A stretch of DNA of 64,000 bases, from NCBI GenBank assembly GCA_012839185.1, contig DUNU01000014.1:1-64000 (forward strand), written 5' to 3'. The DNA comes from Clostridiales bacterium (GTDB lineage: Bacteria > Bacillota > Clostridia > Oscillospirales > Acutalibacteraceae). Made by a program: the position numbers and the translations under genes. This document shows, in pieces, positions 33,578 to 42,606 of the stretch. How positions within the stretch are numbered: position 1 is the stretch's first letter; each line of letters starts with the position of its first letter. Below the pieces are notes generated by a model, which made no database searches, was not told the origin of the DNA, and worked only from the letters and a program-made list of their open reading frames with translations.

Positions 33578-34284
33578 TGCGACATATCGAAACTTTGTCA
33601 CCCGAATTAAAACTAATCGTGTCGGATGAACATACATTCGGCACGGATGCCTTGTGTCTGGCAAGTTTTACTTCTCCTCGCAGAAAAGATGTTTGCGTTG
33701 AACTTGGGACAGGTTGCGGGATTATCTCGTTTTACTGGTTTCGTGAGAATATGGGCAAACAAATTTACGCCGTCGATATTCAAGAAAATGCGATAAATCA
33801 ACTTAAAGAGTCGATTTCGATAAACGATGTCGCTGTCGGTGAAATAATCACTCCGATATGTTCAGACTTAAAGGACTTGAAAGGGAAAATTCCAAACGCT
33901 TCTGCTGATGTTGTATGTATGAATCCTCCGTATAAGCCGATTGGGACGGGAATAATCAGCGAGAGAGATGTTGATAAAATTGCCCGACATGAAACCGAAT
34001 GTACGCTTGATGATATTTGCAATACGGCAAAATATTTACTTAAATACGGCGGACGGCTTTGCATTTGTTTTAAGCCTGAACGATTGGTTGAGGCAATAAA
34101 TGCTATGCAAAAGGCAAAAATCGAGCCGAAACGCCTGCGATTTGTAACTCAAAAACCGACAAGCACACCTTGGCTTGTTCTTTTGGAGGGTAGGTTGGGC
34201 GGAAAGTCCGGAATGACAGTTGAGCCGCAACTCGTCATTGAGTCCGATGAGATGGAAAAGATAATCGGTCAATACAGAAAATAG
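33577..34284 (+). CDS. tRNA1(Val) adenine-N6-methyltransferase-like (TrmN6/YfiC family)
   Basis: The 235-residue Rossmann methyltransferase has HTFGTDALCLASF near residue 20 (family start), the SAM loop ELGTGCGIISFYW near 42, a VDIQENA acidic ligand near 66 and the N6-adenine motif NPPYKP near 115. This pattern is that of TrmN6/YfiC and B. subtilis YabB, which methylates A37 of a valine tRNA in E. coli. RsmI follows directly, as often in Firmicutes where yabB and rsmI (yraL/yabC) are neighbours. The ATG overlaps the PAP2 stop by one base. Confidence 0.9.
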   Translation: MRHIETLSPELKLIVSDEHTFGTDALCLASFTSPRRKDVCVELGTGCGIISFYWFRENMGKQIYAVDIQENAINQLKESISINDVAVGEIITPICSDLKDLKGKIPNASADVVCMNPPYKPIGTGIISERDVDKIARHETECTLDDICNTAKYLLKYGGRLCICFKPERLVEAINAMQKAKIEPKRLRFVTQKPTSTPWLVLLEGRLGGKSGMTVEPQLVIESDEMEKIIGQYRK

Positions 34285-34302
34285 ATTGACAAAGGAGAAA
34301 AC

Positions 34303-35127
34303 ATGTCCGGAAAACTCTTTGTTGTCGGAACTCCGATAGGAAATTTGGGTGATTTTTCACCGCGAGCCGTTGAGACATTTGAAAAGGTTGATTTTATAGC
34401 TGCCGAAGACACTCGTGTAACGGTCAAACTCTTAAACCATTTCGGAATTAAGAAACCCTTGGTCAGTTATCACGAGCATAACCGCTATGAGCAGGGCGAC
34501 TATATTATCGGGCGACTTGAACAGGGCGAAACCTGTGCTTTGGTAACTGATGCGGGCATGCCGGCAATTTCCGATCCGGGTGTTGTTTTAGTCGATAAGT
34601 GTTACAAAGCGGGAATTGCGGTTGAGTCCGTACCCGGACCGACTGCATTAACCACAGCGTTGGCAATAAGCGGAATGGATATTCGCAGATTTACTTTTGA
34701 GGGATTTTTAACTCAGAACAAGACCAACAGAAGAACGCACCTTGAAGAAATAAAAAGCGAAAAACGGACTATGGTTTTTTATGAAGCACCGCATAAACTT
34801 CCAAAGATGCTTGCCGATGTTTATGCCGCTTTGGGCGACAGACGTATAGCGATAATAAAAGAACTTACGAAAATTTATGAGAGTATCGAAAGAACAACTC
34901 TCGCAGAGGCTGTAGAAAAATATAAAGACGCAAAACTCAAAGGCGAGTTTGTTATTATCATTGAAGCTGCTGAAGAAACAGAAAGTGAAAAGACGCTTGA
35001 AGATGCGGTTGATGAAGCAAGGGATTTGATGGATAACGAAGAAGTTTCCGCAAACGAAGCCTCAAAAAGAATTGCGAAAATTACCGGCTTTAAGAAGGGC
35101 GACATCTATCGGGAGCTTCAGAACTGA
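34303..35127 (+). CDS. rsmI: 16S rRNA (cytidine-1402-2'-O)-methyltransferase
   Basis: RsmI methylates the ribose of C1402 in the decoding centre of 16S rRNA. The 274-residue tetrapyrrole-methylase-fold protein has LFVVGTPIGNLGDFSPRA at the start, FIAAEDTRVT near 30, SYHEHNR near 53, LVTDAGMPAISDPG near 78 and VPGPTALTTALAISG near 110, all diagnostic. It ends a four-gene operon and is followed by a strong terminator. Ribosome site AAAGGAG. Confidence 0.96.
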   Translation: MSGKLFVVGTPIGNLGDFSPRAVETFEKVDFIAAEDTRVTVKLLNHFGIKKPLVSYHEHNRYEQGDYIIGRLEQGETCALVTDAGMPAISDPGVVLVDKCYKAGIAVESVPGPTALTTALAISGMDIRRFTFEGFLTQNKTNRRTHLEEIKSEKRTMVFYEAPHKLPKMLADVYAALGDRRIAIIKELTKIYESIERTTLAEAVEKYKDAKLKGEFVIIIEAAEETESEKTLEDAVDEARDLMDNEEVSANEASKRIAKITGFKKGDIYRELQN

Positions 35128-35149
35128 AATACCAAATAGGATTTTGTAA

Positions 35150-35190
35150 ACATCACCAAAAATGTATGAGAATTTTGGTGATGTTTTTTA
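35150..35190 (+). terminator. Terminator of the rsmI operon
   Basis: ACATCACCAAAA (35150-35161) pairs perfectly with TTTTGGTGATGT (35173-35184), followed by a T run. Confidence 0.9.
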
Positions 35191-35201
35191 TTTTTGCCAT
35201 C

Positions 35202-35237
35202 TTGCAATTTGACATAATATAATGTATAATGTAAAAT
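35202..35237 (+). promoter_or_regulatory. Overlapping promoters of the pgk-tpiA-gpmI operon
   Basis: TTGCAA (35202-35207) with TATAAT (35225-35230), spacer 17, overlaps TTGACA (35209-35214) with TAAAAT (35232-35237), spacer 17. Either could drive pgk, 50-60 bases downstream. Confidence 0.72.
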
Positions 35238-35288
35238 GCAGTCAAGTGGGATTATCATTTGACATTATAGTATTAAGGAGTAATACAA

Positions 35289-36488
35289 ATGAGCGTACTT
35301 AACAAGAAAACAGTTGAAGATATCGAAGTTGCCGGCAAGAAAGTTCTTGTTCGTTGCGATTTCAACGTAAAAATGGAAAACGGTGTTATCACAAGTGATA
35401 AGAGAGTAGTTGCTGCTCTTCCTACTATCGAATATCTCATAAATAAAGGTGCAAAGGTTATTCTTTGTTCTCACTTAGGTCGTCCAAAGGGCGAATTTGA
35501 TCCCGAATTCTCCATGGCTCCCGTTGCCGAATGTCTTTCTAAGTATTTGGGCAAAGAAGTTAAACTCGCAGCTGATGTTGTCGGCGAATCCGCACAGGCT
35601 CTTGCAGCCTCTCTCAATGACGGTGATGTCATGCTTCTTGAAAATGTACGTTTTGAAAAGGGCGAAACTAAGAATGACGAAGAACTTTCCAAGAAGTTTG
35701 CTGCTCTTGCTGAAGTATATGTAAACGACGCTTTCGGTTCTGCTCACAGAGCACATTCTTCAACGGCAGGTGTTGCCGCTTTCCTTCCCTCCGCTTGCGG
35801 TTTCCTTATTCAGAAGGAACTTGAAGTCATGGGCAAGGCTCTTGAAAATCCCGTTCGTCCTCTTGTTGCCATCTTGGGCGGTGCAAAGGTTTCCGATAAG
35901 ATAGGTGTTATTGAAAACCTTATCGACAAGTGCGATACTCTTATCGTTGGTGGCGGTATGTCCTATACATTCTTCCGTGCATTAGGCTACTCTGTCGGCA
36001 TATCTCTTTGTGAGGAAGACAAGATTGAACTTGCTTCTTCTCTTATGGCAAAGGCTAAGATTAGGGGTATCAATTTAATGATTCCCATTGACAACAAACT
36101 CGGTAAAGAATTTGATGCAAATACGGAGTCAATCATCGTAGATTCCGATAGTATTCCCGATGGTTGGATGGGACTTGACATCGGATCTAAGACACAGGAA
36201 TTATTCGCCAACGCCATTGAAGGTGCCGGCACAATTATTTGGAATGGTCCGATGGGCGTTTCCGAATGGGAAAACTTTGCAGGAGGTACCATTGCGGTCG
36301 CAACAGCAGTAGCAAACGCAACAGATAAGGGTGCTGTTTCCATTATCGGTGGCGGCGACTCTGCGGCAGCGGTTAAGAAACTCGGCTTTGAAAAGAAGAT
36401 GACTCATATCTCAACAGGTGGCGGTGCTTCTCTTGAATTTCTTGAAGGTAAAGAACTTCCGGGTATTGCTTGCATCAACGATAAATAA
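35289..36488 (+). CDS. pgk: Phosphoglycerate kinase
   Basis: Pgk makes ATP from 1,3-bisphosphoglycerate. The 399-residue protein has [11 protein letters not shown] near residue 18, [13 protein letters not shown] near 57, [12 protein letters not shown] near 118, [13 protein letters not shown] near 200, [16 protein letters not shown] near 320 and [11 protein letters not shown] near 355. Codon use is strongly biased (many CTT, GCT and AAG codons), as in highly expressed genes. Together with tpiA and gpmI it forms the lower glycolysis operon; gap and eno are not adjacent. Confidence 0.98.
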   Translation: MSVLNKKTVEDIEVAGKKVLVRCDFNVKMENGVITSDKRVVAALPTIEYLINKGAKVILCSHLGRPKGEFDPEFSMAPVAECLSKYLGKEVKLAADVVGESAQALAASLNDGDVMLLENVRFEKGETKNDEELSKKFAALAEVYVNDAFGSAHRAHSSTAGVAAFLPSACGFLIQKELEVMGKALENPVRPLVAILGGAKVSDKIGVIENLIDKCDTLIVGGGMSYTFFRALGYSVGISLCEEDKIELASSLMAKAKIRGINLMIPIDNKLGKEFDANTESIIVDSDSIPDGWMGLDIGSKTQELFANAIEGAGTIIWNGPMGVSEWENFAGGTIAVATAVANATDKGAVSIIGGGDSAAAVKKLGFEKKMTHISTGGGASLEFLEGKELPGIACINDK

Positions 36489-36508
36489 AAAATTTAATAA
36501 TATATAAG

Positions 36509-36592
36509 GCAGAGTGTTAAGATTTTGAGTATAAAGTCAGGGGAAGAATTTTTTTTGAGTTCCTTGATTTCATTCTTAATATCGCATTCTGC
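36509..36592 (+). other. Structured spacer between pgk and tpiA
   Basis: GCAGAGTG (36509-36516) can pair with GCATTCTGC (36584-36592). Inside it TTAAGA pairs with TCTTAA, and TCAGGGGAA (36537-36545) pairs with TTCCTTGA (36560-36567) around a loop holding eight T residues. It forms a layered imperfect stem in the 141-base spacer. It may act in mRNA processing or stability, or as a partial terminator. There is no T run after the outer stem. Confidence 0.45.
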
Positions 36593-36629
36593 GTGAGTAA
36601 ATAAGGTTAATAATATATAGGAGATTGTA

Positions 36630-37397
36630 ATGAATAAAGCAAAAAGACCTGCCGTTATTGCCGGCAACTGGAAAATGAATATGACACCCTCACAGACTAC
36701 TGCTCTTATCAATGAAATGAAGCCTCTTGTTGCAGGTGCCGATTGTGAAGTTGTACTCTGCGTTCCTTATGTTGACATCCCCGCAGCCATTGAAGCAGCG
36801 AAGGGTTCAAATATCAAGATTGGTGCAGAAAACATTCACTACAAGGCATCCGGTGCATATACAGGTGAAATTTCTGCCGATATGCTCAAGGAACTCGGTG
36901 TTGAATATGTAATTATCGGACACAGCGAAAGAAGACAGTATTTCGGCGAAACCGATCAGACAGTCAACCTTCGTTCTCTTGCCGCACTTAATGCAGGCTT
37001 TAAGGCAATTATCTGTGTCGGTGAAACACTCGAACAGAGAGAATTGGGTTATACGGAAGCACTTATTAAATATCAGACGAAGATTGCCCTTACAAACGTA
37101 ACCGAAGAGCAGCTTAAGAATGTTATAATTGCTTATGAACCCGTCTGGGCTATCGGCACGGGTGTTACCGCTTCCGATGATCAGGCAGATGAAGGTAACG
37201 GCTTTGTTCGCAAGGCGATAGCCGAAATGTTTGGTGCGGATGTTGCCGAAACCGTTACAATTCAGTACGGTGGCTCTATGAATGCTAAAAACTGTGAAGG
37301 TTTACTTTCAAAAGAACATGTTGACGGCGGTCTTATCGGCGGTGCATCTCTTAAGGCTGAAGATTTCTCCGTTATTGTAAAAGCAGCGTCCAAATAA
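36630..37397 (+). CDS. tpiA: Triosephosphate isomerase
   Basis: TpiA interconverts dihydroxyacetone phosphate and glyceraldehyde-3-phosphate. The 255-residue TIM barrel shows AGNWKMNM near residue 11 (catalytic Lys), VIIGHSERRQYFGE near 95 (catalytic His), IAYEPVWAIGTG near 167 (catalytic Glu) and QYGGSMNAKNC near 212. It follows pgk after a structured 141-base spacer and has its own AGGAG ribosome site. Confidence 0.98.
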   Translation: MNKAKRPAVIAGNWKMNMTPSQTTALINEMKPLVAGADCEVVLCVPYVDIPAAIEAAKGSNIKIGAENIHYKASGAYTGEISADMLKELGVEYVIIGHSERRQYFGETDQTVNLRSLAALNAGFKAIICVGETLEQRELGYTEALIKYQTKIALTNVTEEQLKNVIIAYEPVWAIGTGVTASDDQADEGNGFVRKAIAEMFGADVAETVTIQYGGSMNAKNCEGLLSKEHVDGGLIGGASLKAEDFSVIVKAASK

Positions 37398-37414
37398 AAA
37401 GAAAAGAAGTTAAT

Positions 37415-38929
37415 ATGAAAAAAACAGTTCTTCTTTGCATTATGGACGGTTTCGGGATCAATGATTCCGAATACGGTAATGCAATTAAATTTGCGAATAC
37501 TCCCAATTTGGACAAGCTTTTTGCAGAATGTCCGAATACTTTAATCGGTGCATCCGGTCTTGATGTAGGTCTTCCCGACGGACAGATGGGCAACTCAGAA
37601 GTAGGACATACAAATATCGGTGCAGGTCGTGTTGTATATCAGGAACTTACAAGAATTACAAAAAGCATAGCAGACGGCGATTTCTTTGAGAATGAGGCTC
37701 TTGTTGCTGCGATGGAGAATTGCAAGAAGAATGATTCCGCACTTCATTTGATGGGGCTTGTCTCCGACGGCGGTGTTCATTCTCACAATACTCATCTTTA
37801 TGCCATTATTGAAATGGCTAAGAGAATGGGGCTTGATAAGGTTTTCGTCCACTGCTTTATGGACGGTCGAGATGTTCCGCCCACTTCGGGTAAAGATTAT
37901 ATTGCCGAACTTAATTCCGAAATGGAAAAGATAGGTTTGGGTAAAATCGCAACGATTGAGGGCAGATATTATGCCATGGATCGCGATAACCGTTGGGAAC
38001 GTGTTGTCAGGGCTTATAACGCAATGACAAAACTTGAGGGCAATAAATTCTCTTGTGGTGTTGAAATGATGCAAAAGTCATATGAATACGGAATTACGGA
38101 CGAATTTATCGTTCCTTCCGTTTCAGACGATGCCCAGGCAATAAGTGATAATGACAGTGTCGTTTTCTTCAACTTCCGACCCGACAGAGCACGTGAAATT
38201 ACCCGTGCTTTTGTTGACAGTGATTTCAGCGGTTTTGAACGAGAACAGATAAAAGGACTTTACTTTGTCTGTATGACACAGTATGACGCTACCATGCCGA
38301 ATGTTGATGTCGCATTCAAGCCTCAGTCTTTGGACAATACTTTCGGAGAATATATTTCGGATAAGGGAATGACACAACTTCGTATCGCCGAAACGGAGAA
38401 ATATGCTCACGTAACTTTCTTTTTTAACGGCGGTGTTGAAAAACAATATGAAGGCGAAGACAGAGTTCTTATCAACTCTCCCAAGGTTGCCACATACGAC
38501 CTTCAGCCCGAAATGAGTGCATTTGAAGTGACGGATGCGGTTGTTGAAAAGATTGAAAGCGGGAAATACGATGTGATCATCTTAAATTACGCAAATTGCG
38601 ATATGGTCGGTCATACCGGTATTTTCGATGCAGCAGTCAAGGCGGTTGAAACCGTTGACACCTGTGTCGGCAGAGTTGCCGATGCAATAAAGAAGATTGA
38701 CGGTGTAATGCTTATCACTGCCGATCACGGAAATGCCGATAAAATGTATGAAGATGACGGCTCTCCTTTTACCGCACATACAACCAACCTCGTTCCTCTT
38801 ATTATTGTAAATAAGGATTGTAAATTGAATGAAGGAGGCAAACTCTGCGATCTTTGTCCTACAATTCTTGATATAATGAATCTTGAACAGCCGTCTGAAA
38901 TGACCGGAAGGAGTCTAATAGCTAAATAA
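37415..38929 (+). CDS. gpmI: 2,3-bisphosphoglycerate-independent phosphoglycerate mutase
   Basis: This manganese enzyme interconverts 3- and 2-phosphoglycerate. The 504-residue protein has CIMDGFGINDSEYGNA near residue 8, the catalytic serine in MGNSEVGHTNIGAGR near 62, CFMDGRDVPPTSG near 147, FFNFRPDRARE near 250 and the metal ligands in ANCDMVGHTGIFDAA near 400 and ITADHGNADKM near 440. It ends the glycolytic operon, 17 bases after tpiA. Confidence 0.98.
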   Translation: MKKTVLLCIMDGFGINDSEYGNAIKFANTPNLDKLFAECPNTLIGASGLDVGLPDGQMGNSEVGHTNIGAGRVVYQELTRITKSIADGDFFENEALVAAMENCKKNDSALHLMGLVSDGGVHSHNTHLYAIIEMAKRMGLDKVFVHCFMDGRDVPPTSGKDYIAELNSEMEKIGLGKIATIEGRYYAMDRDNRWERVVRAYNAMTKLEGNKFSCGVEMMQKSYEYGITDEFIVPSVSDDAQAISDNDSVVFFNFRPDRAREITRAFVDSDFSGFEREQIKGLYFVCMTQYDATMPNVDVAFKPQSLDNTFGEYISDKGMTQLRIAETEKYAHVTFFFNGGVEKQYEGEDRVLINSPKVATYDLQPEMSAFEVTDAVVEKIESGKYDVIILNYANCDMVGHTGIFDAAVKAVETVDTCVGRVADAIKKIDGVMLITADHGNADKMYEDDGSPFTAHTTNLVPLIIVNKDCKLNEGGKLCDLCPTILDIMNLEQPSEMTGRSLIAK

Positions 38930-39007
38930 TTCCAGTTCTTTGTGCAAGCTGCACATAATTATACCGATATATTTGTACAAGATTTACTTGAACATCGATA
39001 AAAAGTC
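38930..39007. other. Gap after gpmI
   Basis: The full gene-free gap runs to 39249. This first part holds a small hairpin TGTGCA-AGC-TGCACA (38941-38955) without a T run, possibly a weak terminator of the glycolytic operon. The rest of the gap contains two promoters described separately. A 33-codon frame at 39088-39189 lacks a ribosome site. Confidence 0.4.
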
Positions 39008-39036
39008 TTGACAAAACACTTTTTGAGGAGTATAAT
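39008..39036 (+). promoter_or_regulatory. Upstream promoter of the secreted dockerin-like gene
   Basis: TTGACA (39008-39013) and TATAAT (39031-39036) have a 17-base spacer, a perfect consensus. Transcripts from here would carry a leader of about 205 bases. Confidence 0.78.
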
Positions 39037-39171
39037 CAACGAGGTTATGAAATAACGAAATACATATCATTTTTGCAGTCACTTTTGATGAAAAGATCTT
39101 TGTTTGTGCAAATCTTACAAAAAAGTTACAAATTATTAACCGATTATTTCAAATCAAATGAAAATTTGCTC

Positions 39172-39200
39172 TTGACAAAAGTGAAATAATGTAGTAGAAT
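39172..39200 (+). promoter_or_regulatory. Downstream promoter of the secreted dockerin-like gene
   Basis: TTGACA (39172-39177) and TAGAAT (39195-39200) are 17 bases apart, about 43 bases before the start codon. Confidence 0.75.
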
Positions 39201-39249
39201 GGTATAGTAACAAAAGGGTTACAAAAAGCCCAATTTGGAGGAATTTAAA

Positions 39250-39771
39250 ATGAATTCAACTTACAAAAAAGTTCTCGCAGTCGTGCTTTCCGCAGTTCTT
39301 CTTCTCGCTATGACAGCTATTGCATATGCTGGTGCTACTCTTACCGATGATGCTGCTGAAGAATCTACAGCATTTGAAGCTGTAACAGGCGTTATAGATG
39401 AAGAAGTAACGGATTATGAAGAAGAAACAGATTACTCTCTTGAAGATACAACAGATGAAGACGTTACAGATGTTATTGAATATGTAAGACTTGGTGACGT
39501 TAACATTAACGGTGAAGTTGATATCAATGACGCAAGATATGCTCTCAGATATGCTATCGGTCTTGATAACGAAAATCTTGTTGGTTATAAAGAGCTTCGC
39601 ATGAAGCTTGCTGACTTCAACCAGAATGGTGTTCTTAAGGCTAATGACGCTCGTCTTATCCTTAGATATGCTCTCAATCTTCCCGTAATCTTCGGTGCAG
39701 AATCCGGTGAACCTGTTACTACCGAAATCGCTCGTGAATACTTTGAAAGCATTACTTTTGTTCTTGCATAA
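39250..39771 (+). CDS. Small secreted dockerin-like protein
   Basis: The 173-residue protein has a signal peptide (1-27, ending AYA), an acidic Glu/Thr/Asp segment at about 30-80 and a type I dockerin-like pair. The first loop is VNINGEVDINDARYALRYAIG at about 85-105 and the second is ADFNQNGVLKANDARLILRY at about 120-140. A 25-residue tail follows. Calcium-loop Asp and Asn residues are largely kept. It has two promoters, a GGAGG ribosome site and a terminator, and very biased codons (GCT, CTT, GAA), suggesting high expression. With no catalytic domain, it may be a free dockerin or a calcium-binding surface protein. Confidence 0.83.
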   Translation: MNSTYKKVLAVVLSAVLLLAMTAIAYAGATLTDDAAEESTAFEAVTGVIDEEVTDYEEETDYSLEDTTDEDVTDVIEYVRLGDVNINGEVDINDARYALRYAIGLDNENLVGYKELRMKLADFNQNGVLKANDARLILRYALNLPVIFGAESGEPVTTEIAREYFESITFVLA

Positions 39772-39787
39772 TTGAACTTAATGAAAA

Positions 39788-39820
39788 GAGAAAGCCCAGT
39801 CGGCTTTCTCTTTTGTTTTC
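39788..39820 (+). terminator. Terminator of the dockerin-like gene
   Basis: GAGAAAGCC (39788-39796) pairs perfectly with GGCTTTCTC (39802-39810), followed by TTTTGTTTTC. Confidence 0.9.
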
Positions 39821-40027
39821 TCAGGATTTATGCTGGGAAAAGTATCGTAAATAAAAAGCATTTATTTTTCTGTATGATCAATAAATTGTTGCGATATTAT
39901 TTCATAGAAAACCTTAATTTTTTACCAAGTAAAAGTTTGCAATAATTTTGCAACGATTTGTACAAAATTGCCCAAAAAACTGTAGGAATGTACAATTTTA
40001 GAGCCTCATTTTTGGAAGTTCTTACAA
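39821..40027. other. AT-rich gap upstream of the 40091 gene
   Basis: No gene is seen. Short dyads are present: TTGCAA occurs twice near 39937-39953, and AAAATTG/CAATTTT flank about 39966-40000. These could be binding sites or leader structure, but nothing is convincing. Confidence 0.35.
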
Positions 40028-40056
40028 TTGACAAAGAAAGGTTTCTGTATTATACT
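40028..40056 (+). promoter_or_regulatory. Promoter of the 40091 gene
   Basis: TTGACA (40028-40033) and TATACT (40051-40056) are 17 bases apart, 34 bases before the start. Confidence 0.78.
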
Positions 40057-40090
40057 ATATTATAGAAAAAATATTAAAGGAAGGTTTCAT

Positions 40091-41821
40091 ATGAAAACTA
40101 CAAAAAAAGTTCTCTCCATACTTCTTGCTCTCGTAATGCTCCTCTCTGTTGCTCCCGTTGTTCTTGCTGAAGGTTCGACAGGTGAAGAAGCAGTTGCCGA
40201 TTATTCCGAGCGTGTTACAGGCTGGAAAGCAAATTATGATATGATTCTTGATTATCTTTTCGAGAATGAACAGCATATTGCTTTTAACTATCTTATCGCT
40301 AACGATCAGGCTTTACGTGATCGTATGACCGTTTCCACGGTATTTGCACTTCATGACAGTGCATGGAGAAATGGTATTACAGGCGAAGTCGACGTAGACA
40401 TTGCCGAACAGATCCTTCTTGCTCTTGTTGAACGTGTCAACACTGACCTTAACACAGATACGGTTGAACTCATTCAGGATATTCTTCAAGGTGTTGAAAC
40501 CGCAGCTGAAGCTGTTGAAAAAGTCAATGATCTCTTCAATATTTCTGAGGATATAGGTGGCGAAACTTGGAATGATGTTTTCAAGTATCTTGGTTATGCT
40601 ATTACTGCTGTTGATATTTATAAGAACAACAAGGCAGCGGTTATTGAAGCTTATGCTCGTATTCTTTCTGCGAAGGCTGCCGATGTTTATTTCGGTGCAT
40701 TTCTTCAGTACATCATCGATAATACAACTTATGGTGTATTAAAAACAGCTGCAACAAACCTTAAAAATGCAATAGATACAGAAATGGAAGTTCTTCTCCA
40801 GCAACTTAATACTGAGCTTGTCGGCGGAATGGCTGCTGACGGTGGCGAACTTGCTGCCAATATTGCTATTGACGTTGCTCTTAATTCCAATCCCTATACA
40901 GCTGTTGCAAAGAAGGTCTATGATGTTGGTGTCAATATCGTTGATTTCCTTTGGAACTTCGGTGATGAATACAACCTTATTCAAGGTCTTTATGTAAGTG
41001 TCAATGCTGAAGTTTGTGCAAATGAATGGGCTCAATCCGTTCTTGACGGAGAAGATGCACAGATGGCTGCATTTGCAATTTCCACACTCGTTTCCATGCG
41101 TGATTCTTCCACAACAATTCTTGAAAACTACAAGCTTGCACAGACCGGTGGTATCATCGGCAGAATCAAGAACAAGATTAACAAGTTCGTCACTGCTGAA
41201 TACACCGTTCAGTCTGCTAAACTCGACCTTATCCGCGAAGCTTTCTTCCTTTCTGATGTTGCAGACTACAAAGAAGTTACCGCTATGGTTGATATTTTCT
41301 GTCCCGTTGATGTTGCTATCCTCAATACTGCCGGCGAAACAGTTTTCACAATTGCCAACGCTAACTCTTGCAGGATTACCAATGAATACGGTTTATTTGC
41401 TGAAGAATATTGCGATTACAGCAGCGACTTCTTAAAGATTGCATTCCTTTATGACAACGAATATGTCAAGCTTATTGCTACCGGTCAAGGCGTTGTTTCC
41501 GCAATTCTTGATCTTCCCACAGCAGAAGGCAATGTGGATTTCTCCTTCACAGAAGCTGCTGTTTATGCAGGCACTACAATCATTATCCCGACGGATAATG
41601 CTGTAAATCCTTCTTACATCATTGCTCATGAAGGTAACGAAGGTATGGATATTCCGATGAATGCAGAATATGTAATGCCCGCAGAAAAAGAAGCAAGCTC
41701 TCAGGAAGTCAGTGACGCAATTCAGGAAATAGTCAAAGAAGAAGCTAACAGTTTTATCGAGAAGATTAAGGCATTCTTCCAAAAGATTATGGACTTCTTC
41801 AAAAACTTATTCAAAAGATAA
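40091..41821 (+). CDS. Large secreted helical protein of unknown function
   Basis: The 576-residue protein has a signal peptide (1-26, ending VLAEG). A long, mostly helical part rich in Ala, Val, Asn and Asp follows (about 30-400), then a beta-rich part (about 410-530). The end is a basic amphipathic helix with repeated FF pairs (IKAFFQKIMDFFKNLFKR). No family is recognised. Codon bias is strong. It has its own promoter, an AAGGAAGG ribosome site and a terminator, so it is probably an abundant extracellular protein. The end helix could attach it to the membrane surface or to another protein (inference). Confidence 0.72.
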   Translation: MKTTKKVLSILLALVMLLSVAPVVLAEGSTGEEAVADYSERVTGWKANYDMILDYLFENEQHIAFNYLIANDQALRDRMTVSTVFALHDSAWRNGITGEVDVDIAEQILLALVERVNTDLNTDTVELIQDILQGVETAAEAVEKVNDLFNISEDIGGETWNDVFKYLGYAITAVDIYKNNKAAVIEAYARILSAKAADVYFGAFLQYIIDNTTYGVLKTAATNLKNAIDTEMEVLLQQLNTELVGGMAADGGELAANIAIDVALNSNPYTAVAKKVYDVGVNIVDFLWNFGDEYNLIQGLYVSVNAEVCANEWAQSVLDGEDAQMAAFAISTLVSMRDSSTTILENYKLAQTGGIIGRIKNKINKFVTAEYTVQSAKLDLIREAFFLSDVADYKEVTAMVDIFCPVDVAILNTAGETVFTIANANSCRITNEYGLFAEEYCDYSSDFLKIAFLYDNEYVKLIATGQGVVSAILDLPTAEGNVDFSFTEAAVYAGTTIIIPTDNAVNPSYIIAHEGNEGMDIPMNAEYVMPAEKEASSQEVSDAIQEIVKEEANSFIEKIKAFFQKIMDFFKNLFKR

Positions 41822-41835
41822 GGACAAGTTTAATG

Positions 41836-41866
41836 ACACAGTCGCTTAAGGCGGCTGTGTTTTTTC
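41836..41866 (+). terminator. Terminator of the 40091 gene
   Basis: ACACAGTCGC (41836-41845) pairs with GCGGCTGTGT (41851-41860), with one wobble, followed by six T residues. Confidence 0.9.
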
Positions 41867-41911
41867 TTTATTTAGCAACATTTATACGGATATTACTGCA
41901 ATAACTAATAC

Positions 41912-41940
41912 TTGCAATTTGCGTTATTTTGTGATACAAT
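41912..41940 (+). promoter_or_regulatory. Promoter of the nth-secA-CPBP-tadA operon
   Basis: TTGCAA (41912-41917) and TACAAT (41935-41940) are 17 bases apart. The start codon is at 41959, so the leader is only about a dozen bases and consists almost wholly of the GAGGTG ribosome site. Confidence 0.7.
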
Positions 41941-41958
41941 TACAATGAGGTGTTATGA

Positions 41959-42606
41959 TTGAATATTAAAGAAAAAGCACTGAAAATCATTGAAGCATTA
42001 AAAAAGGAATATCCGGATGCAATATGCAGTTTGGTGTATCCTGACCCTTTGCAATTGCTTATTGCTACGAGATTAGCTGCACAATGTACCGATAAGCGGG
42101 TGAACATGATAACACCGGCTCTTTTTGAAAAATATCCGACACTTGAAGATTTTTGTAATGCCGATGTTAAGGATGTCGAAGAAATAATCAAATCTTGCGG
42201 ATTTTATCGCACGAAAGCCGCCGATATAGTAAAAATGAGCCGGCAAATCCGAGATAATTTCGGCGGAGTGGTACCCGATAATATTGAAGACTTGACCACT
42301 CTTTCCGGAGTAGGCAGGAAAACAGCCAATCTGATTATCGGAGATGTGTATAATAAACCCGCGGTGGTTTGTGACACACATTTAATTCGCATATCAAATC
42401 TTTTGGGTCTTGCAAGCACGAAAAATCCGCTTAAATGCGAGATGGAACTTCGTGAAATATTGCCGCCGGAAGAGAGCAATGATTTTTGTCATCGTTGCGT
42501 TTTGCACGGCAGGGCAGTTTGTGTTGCACGCAGACCGAAATGTGAAATATGTGTATTGAAAGATTATTGTGACTATTATTTAAGTCAAAATATAGGAGAA
42601 ATTTAA
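41959..42606 (+). CDS. nth: Endonuclease III
   Basis: Nth removes oxidised pyrimidines and nicks the abasic site. The 215-residue protein has TRLAAQCTDKRVN near residue 37, the helix-hairpin-helix LSGVGRKTANLI with the catalytic Lys near 119 and CDTHLIRISNLLG with the catalytic Asp near 138. It also has the [4Fe-4S] loop CVARRPKCEICVLKDYC with 6-2-5 spacing. The start is TTG at 41959, placed by GAGGTG six bases upstream; a nearby ATG is out of frame and stops at once. Its stop overlaps the secA ATG by one base. Confidence 0.95.
   Translation: MNIKEKALKIIEALKKEYPDAICSLVYPDPLQLLIATRLAAQCTDKRVNMITPALFEKYPTLEDFCNADVKDVEEIIKSCGFYRTKAADIVKMSRQIRDNFGGVVPDNIEDLTTLSGVGRKTANLIIGDVYNKPAVVCDTHLIRISNLLGLASTKNPLKCEMELREILPPEESNDFCHRCVLHGRAVCVARRPKCEICVLKDYCDYYLSQNIGEI

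Noticed and set aside
39088..39189. 33-codon frame between the two promoters of the dockerin-like gene
   Set aside because: No ribosome site is present and it runs through the second promoter's -35; kept only as a remark.
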